A stretch of DNA of 7,979 bases, from positions 1 through 7,979 of the forward strand of contig JBBSEZ010000455.1 of the NCBI GenBank assembly GCA_038239195.1, read 5' to 3'. Origin of the DNA: JBBSEZ01 sp038239195 (lineage in GTDB: Bacteria > Planctomycetota > Planctomycetia > Gemmatales > Gemmataceae). The notes under the pieces were generated by a model. The model was not told the origin of the DNA, searched no databases, and worked only from the letters and a program-made list of their open reading frames with translations. The stretch's first letter is position 1. Every line of letters begins with the position of its first letter. Position numbers and translations under genes: made by a program. Below, piece after piece: positions 6,111 through 7,979 of this stretch.

Positions 6111-6703
6111 TCAGCGTTCGTCCTCTTCTTCCGCGGTGCGGCGACGGCGGCTGCGCCCGGCGCCGCCTTCGTCCTCTTCTTCTTCTGCGGTGCGGCGACG
6201 GCCGGCACGCCCAGTGCCGCCGATGTAGCGAGCGCTGCCAAAGCCCAGCATGGGCCAGAAGACGTAGGGAAGGAGGATGAGGCCGACAGCGAACCCGCCG
6301 CCGACGTCGAACTTCTTGCAGAAGTCGAGGAGGATGATGATCATGAACACGGGGCCGCGCAGGGAATCAAGCACAGCAGGCCATAGTTTTCGCCGCGCCC
6401 GGCGATTTTCGCCAAGATCATGTAGTTGTAGACGGGAACGATAGCGGCCCAGCCTGGCTCGCCCACTTTCTCGAACGACTTCCACATCCCGCCGATCATC
6501 GCGCCCATCGCGGCCAGACCGAGAAGGAACGGCACCGCCATCATCAGCACCCAACCACCGCAGCAGGTCCCACAACCGGCGCAACCGGCCGCATCATCCG
6601 AGCCGCCCCCCTGCGGCTGGCCCAAAGCCAACTGACTCGTCGAGAGCAGGAGAAAGACCGGCAAGAACAAGACGCCGGCGGTGCGGATCAGGCGAATTTT
6701 CAT
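6111..6703 (-). pseudogene. DUF5684-like membrane protein, interrupted by a one-base frameshift
   Basis: From ATG 6703 (AAGGAA site about eight bases upstream) the frame gives a signal peptide (1-28, ending LALG), a Cys-rich stretch CAGCGTCCGG (41-50), a hydrophobic helix (51-73), and MWKSFEKVGEPGWAAIVPVYN, the signature I associate with DUF5684. It then hits a stop at 6341-6343. The rest of the domain continues in another frame: VFMIIILLDFCKKF, then LILLPYVFWPMLGFGSARY, ending with two Arg/Glu repeats at a stop at 6111. Adding one C to the CCCC run (6351-6354 on the plus strand as GGGG) restores a 197-residue protein with good family fit. The cause could be a true deletion, a sequencing error or, less likely, frameshifting during translation. 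No standard slippery heptamer is seen. As it stands, a 120-residue N-terminal fragment would be made (6341-6703). The family's function is unknown. YidD follows 66 bases downstream. Confidence 0.75.
6117..6221 (-). repeat. Imperfect tandem repeat coding for an Arg/Glu-rich tail (51 + 54 bp)
   Basis: Two adjacent copies, 6117-6167 and 6168-6221, share most bases. In the restored frame of the DUF5684-like gene they encode RRRTAEEEEDEGGAGRS and RRRRTAEEEDER. The unit is basic then acidic, and the three-base length difference keeps frame. This supports the second frame being real coding sequence. Confidence 0.7.
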
Positions 6704-6921
6704 TCGAGTTTTCCTTGAGGCCGAACTTGACGTCGTTGTCCGCCTCCACAAGGCGGGTGGTAAAGGAGGGCTGGAATGGATGGCTCGCAACTTCGCCAGA
6801 CCTGCCTTGACCGCCGCCTCGTGGGTCGCTCCGATCCCCAGCCCCCGGGCGCGTGGTGCCGCCCCACGAAGGCGATCCTCGAATGCCGTTTCTGGCGTTC
6901 CCGACGAGCCGGCCCCGCACG

Positions 6922-6949
6922 ATCCGCAAAAAGCGCGACGGGCACGCAC
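6922..6949 (-). repeat. Intergenic 28-bp repeat, copy 2 (core CGCTTTTTGCG)
   Basis: Second copy of the sequence at 5633-5660, same orientation, 25 of 28 bases identical. It lies about 220-245 bases upstream of the DUF5684-like start and 47 bases past the zinc-ribbon gene stop. Both copies are intergenic and sequence around them is unrelated, which argues for a discrete element rather than a gene remnant. Confidence 0.6.
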
Positions 6950-6963
6950 GTCAACTCCCACCG

Positions 6964-6994
6964 CGGGCCTTGCGGGGCGGTTGAACGAGGCCCG
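6964..6994 (-). terminator. Possible hairpin terminator after the zinc-ribbon gene
   Basis: CGGGCCT (6964-6970) and AGGCCCG (6988-6994) form a 7-bp stem with a 17-base loop, starting two bases after the stop codon. No T-run follows on the minus strand, so this is a weak candidate. Confidence 0.25.
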
Positions 6995-6995
6995 G

Positions 6996-7649
6996 TCAAC
7001 GCCCCCCAAACGTTAACATCGTGGCCCCGAGGATCAAGACGAAGAGCACGATCAAGGCGTCCAGCGCCAGGGCAATTGCCCCACAGATGATGCCGGCCAG
7101 CGCCATGCCTTTACCGCCCTTCTTTTGCCCGATGATGCCGAAGACGATCGCCATGATGGCGCAGATGGCGGTCACCGGTATGCCGTACACACCGCACACG
7201 CACGGTATGAACGCCACGCAGCCCAGGACGAGGGAGGCGATCGAGAAGCCCGGCTCCTCCTGGGGCTTACGGCGGCGGACCGACCGGCCCCCGTCTTCGT
7301 CCTCGTCGCGCCGGCGCCTCGGGCGGTCGTCCTCGTCCTCGTCGCGCCGGCGGCTGGGACGGTCGTCCTCGTCCTCGTCTCGCGAGCCGCGCTCGCGCCC
7401 GCCGCGCTCGCGCGGCTCGTCCACATCCTCGTCGCGGCGGCGGCTCGCGGGGGCCTCAGGGCGCTCGCGCACCCCGCGGCGCGGCTCATCCTCCTCGGGC
7501 GTGGGGGCCGGAGGGGGGGGCGGCGGCGCGGAAGCGGCCCCGATGGTGACGAGCTGGCTACAGGTCGGGCAGCGCGCCTGCTTCCCGGCGGAGCCGTCGG
7601 GCGCGCGCATCTTGGCGTTGCAGTTGGGGCACTCGAAGATGATGGGCAT
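6996..7649 (-). CDS. Zinc-ribbon membrane protein with charged tandem repeats and a DUF4190-like C-terminus
   Basis: A 217-residue protein in three parts. Residues 1-33 form a zinc ribbon: CPNC (7-10) and CPTC (27-30) with a GKQARCPTC arrangement, like the MJ0042-type finger. Residues 40-130 are low complexity: a Pro run, then Arg/Asp/Glu repeats including RRRDEDEDDRP in tandem. Residues 134-214 hold hydrophobic helices (about 136-158, 159-174 and 184-212) separated by GIIGQKKGGKGMALAGIICG, a loop typical of DUF4190-like domains. The ribbon would be cytoplasmic with the C-terminus in the membrane. Function is unknown; proteins of this build are common in planctomycetes as I recall, an unverified impression. 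The ATG has GGGAG about eight bases upstream. It precedes the DUF5684-like gene, another small membrane protein with Arg/Glu repeats. The domain layout is clear; the exact family of the C-terminus is less so. Confidence 0.88.
   Translation of the reverse strand: MPIIFECPNCNAKMRAPDGSAGKQARCPTCSQLVTIGAASAPPPPPPAPTPEEDEPRRGVRERPEAPASRRRDEDVDEPRERGGRERGSRDEDEDDRPSRRRDEDEDDRPRRRRDEDEDGGRSVRRRKPQEEPGFSIASLVLGCVAFIPCVCGVYGIPVTAICAIMAIVFGIIGQKKGGKGMALAGIICGAIALALDALIVLFVLILGATMLTFGGR
7284..7388 (-). repeat. 12-residue tandem repeat in the zinc-ribbon gene (Arg/Asp/Glu-rich)
   Basis: About three 36-bp units encode residues 88-122: SRDEDEDDRP, SRRRDEDEDDRP and RRRRDEDEDGGR. On the plus strand the units share TCCTCGTCCTCGTCGCGCC. 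The array probably varies in copy number by slippage. Confidence 0.65.
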
Positions 7650-7711
7650 GAAGGTGGCTCCCGATGCCGACTCGTGGCGACCGCGTTTCTTCCCCCTCGC
7701 ACGATCTGACT

Positions 7712-7739
7712 ATCCTAGTCGAGGGCCAGCAGAACGCAA
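7712..7739 (-). promoter_or_regulatory. Weak candidate promoter for the zinc-ribbon gene, inside a small inverted repeat
   Basis: The minus strand has TTGCGT (7734-7739), 16 bases, then TAGGAT (7712-7717, four of six to TATAAT). The -10 box sits in a nested dyad: GACTA/TAGTC (7708-7720) within CCCTCG/CGAGGG (7694-7699 and 7720-7725). This placement could suit an operator, but the -35 match is poor. Confidence 0.22.
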
Positions 7740-7761
7740 GCGCCGAACGGACGGCGCACGA

Positions 7762-7810
7762 AAAGGGGACGCAGCTCTTTACCACTCCGGAAAAGAGCTG
7801 CGTCCCCTTT
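7762..7810. repeat. Perfect 19-bp inverted repeat, REP-like hairpin or bidirectional terminator
   Basis: AAAGGGGACGCAGCTCTTT (7762-7780) is repeated as its exact reverse complement at 7792-7810, with an 11-base loop. A third, diverged half-copy (GGGACGTACCTCTTTTCC on the minus strand) lies at 7823-7840. Short T-rich tracts follow both arms (TTTGTTT on plus, TTTTCG on minus), so it may end transcription of the gene at 7865. The extra half-copy suggests a REP-type dispersed palindrome. The pairing is seen directly; the role is inferred. Confidence 0.65.
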
Positions 7811-7864
7811 GTTTCGCGCCCGAGGAAAAGAGGTACGTCCCAATAGTGTTCGGCTCGATTGTTG

Positions 7865-7979
7865 CTAGCTGGAGTCGGCCTTCTGGTGGAGCTTGCCGAT
7901 ATGAGCCAGGAGTTCTTGCTCGGTCGCCCAGCCGGCGAAGAAGAAGCAGAACATCTCGTAGGTGCGCTTCGTCGGCTTC
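7865..7979 (-). CDS. C-terminal end of an unrecognised protein (partial)
   Basis: Thirty-seven codons before a TAG stop: KPTKRTYEMFCFFFAGWATE then QELLAHIGKLHQKADSS. The frame is supported by sensible composition and a clear amphipathic ending helix (QELLAHIGKLHQ). An aromatic, Cys-containing stretch MFCFFFAGW precedes it. I do not recognise the family. The start lies outside the window, and the hairpin at 7762-7810 is about 55 bases downstream of the stop. Confidence 0.5.
   Translation of the reverse strand, partial: KPTKRTYEMFCFFFAGWATEQELLAHIGKLHQKADSS

Larger units (their letters stand above)
6704..6995. other. Gene-free 292-base stretch upstream of the DUF5684-like gene
   Basis: No convincing gene on either strand; open frames here are GC-driven shadows. 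It holds copy 2 of the 28-bp repeat (6922-6949), a short hairpin CCGCCT/AGGCGG (6740-6756) about 37 bases before the DUF5684-like start, and a hairpin just after the zinc-ribbon gene (6964-6994). A TTGACG precedes the 28-bp repeat on the minus strand, but no matching -10 box is evident. This is the likely leader and promoter region of the downstream gene. Confidence 0.5.

Noticed and set aside
6020..6241. 73-codon minus-strand frame over the Arg/Glu repeat region
   Set aside because: It is a frame-shifted reading of the tandem repeat and overlaps the start of YidD; the other frame continues the DUF5684 domain.
6345..6362. Programmed -1 frameshifting at the CCCC run
   Set aside because: The in-frame codons (GCG GCC CCG) do not form an X XXY YYZ slippery site and no clear stimulatory stem follows, so a simple indel or read error is preferred.
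7284..7388. CRISPR-like regular repeat
   Set aside because: The units are adjacent without spacers, are in frame, and encode Arg/Asp/Glu repeats inside a gene.

Overview
The window is GC-rich, and every gene I can support reads on the minus strand. I infer a planctomycete (Gemmataceae- or Isosphaerales-like). The reasons are the long YidD variant with a membrane anchor, the zinc-ribbon/charged-repeat/two-helix membrane protein, the DUF5684-type protein with Arg/Glu repeats, and the GC-rich palindromes between genes. No ribosomal or other phylogenetic marker is present, so this is not proven.

In transcription order (high to low coordinates) the layout is as follows. (1) The last 37 codons of an unrecognised gene (7865-7979). 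(2) An intergenic stretch with a perfect 19-bp inverted repeat (7762-7810) and a third related copy next to it. (3) A zinc-ribbon protein with two or three membrane helices (6996-7649). (4) A 292-base gap (6704-6995). (5) A DUF5684-like membrane protein broken by a one-base frameshift (6111-6703). (6) A YidD-family protein (5703-6044). (7) A small exported Cys/His/acid-rich protein (5138-5521) behind a candidate promoter. (8) A 322-base gap filled by two large palindromes, one resembling a miniature transposon. (9) An RND efflux pair: periplasmic adaptor (3322-4815) and CzcA-like inner-membrane pump (109-3306), 15 bases apart. (10) The start of a possible ribbon-helix-helix antitoxin gene (1-83), 25 bases beyond the pump.

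The best-understood unit is the metal efflux pair. The adaptor and the proton-driven pump would form the inner part of a tripartite exporter. Neither an outer-membrane channel gene nor a metal-responsive regulator is visible. The small protein just upstream carries a CxCxxxC cluster, an EEEEDD run and flanking His/Cys residues after an N-terminal hydrophobic segment. Its position suggests a metal-binding accessory, which is inference. The other genes (zinc-ribbon protein, DUF5684-like protein, YidD) look like envelope proteins without a clear link to metal export.

I found no rRNA, tRNA, CRISPR array or intact transposase. Points worth following are the nested-palindrome element, the frameshift in a four-base C run, a 28-bp sequence repeated in two intergenic regions, and the small metal-ligand-rich protein.
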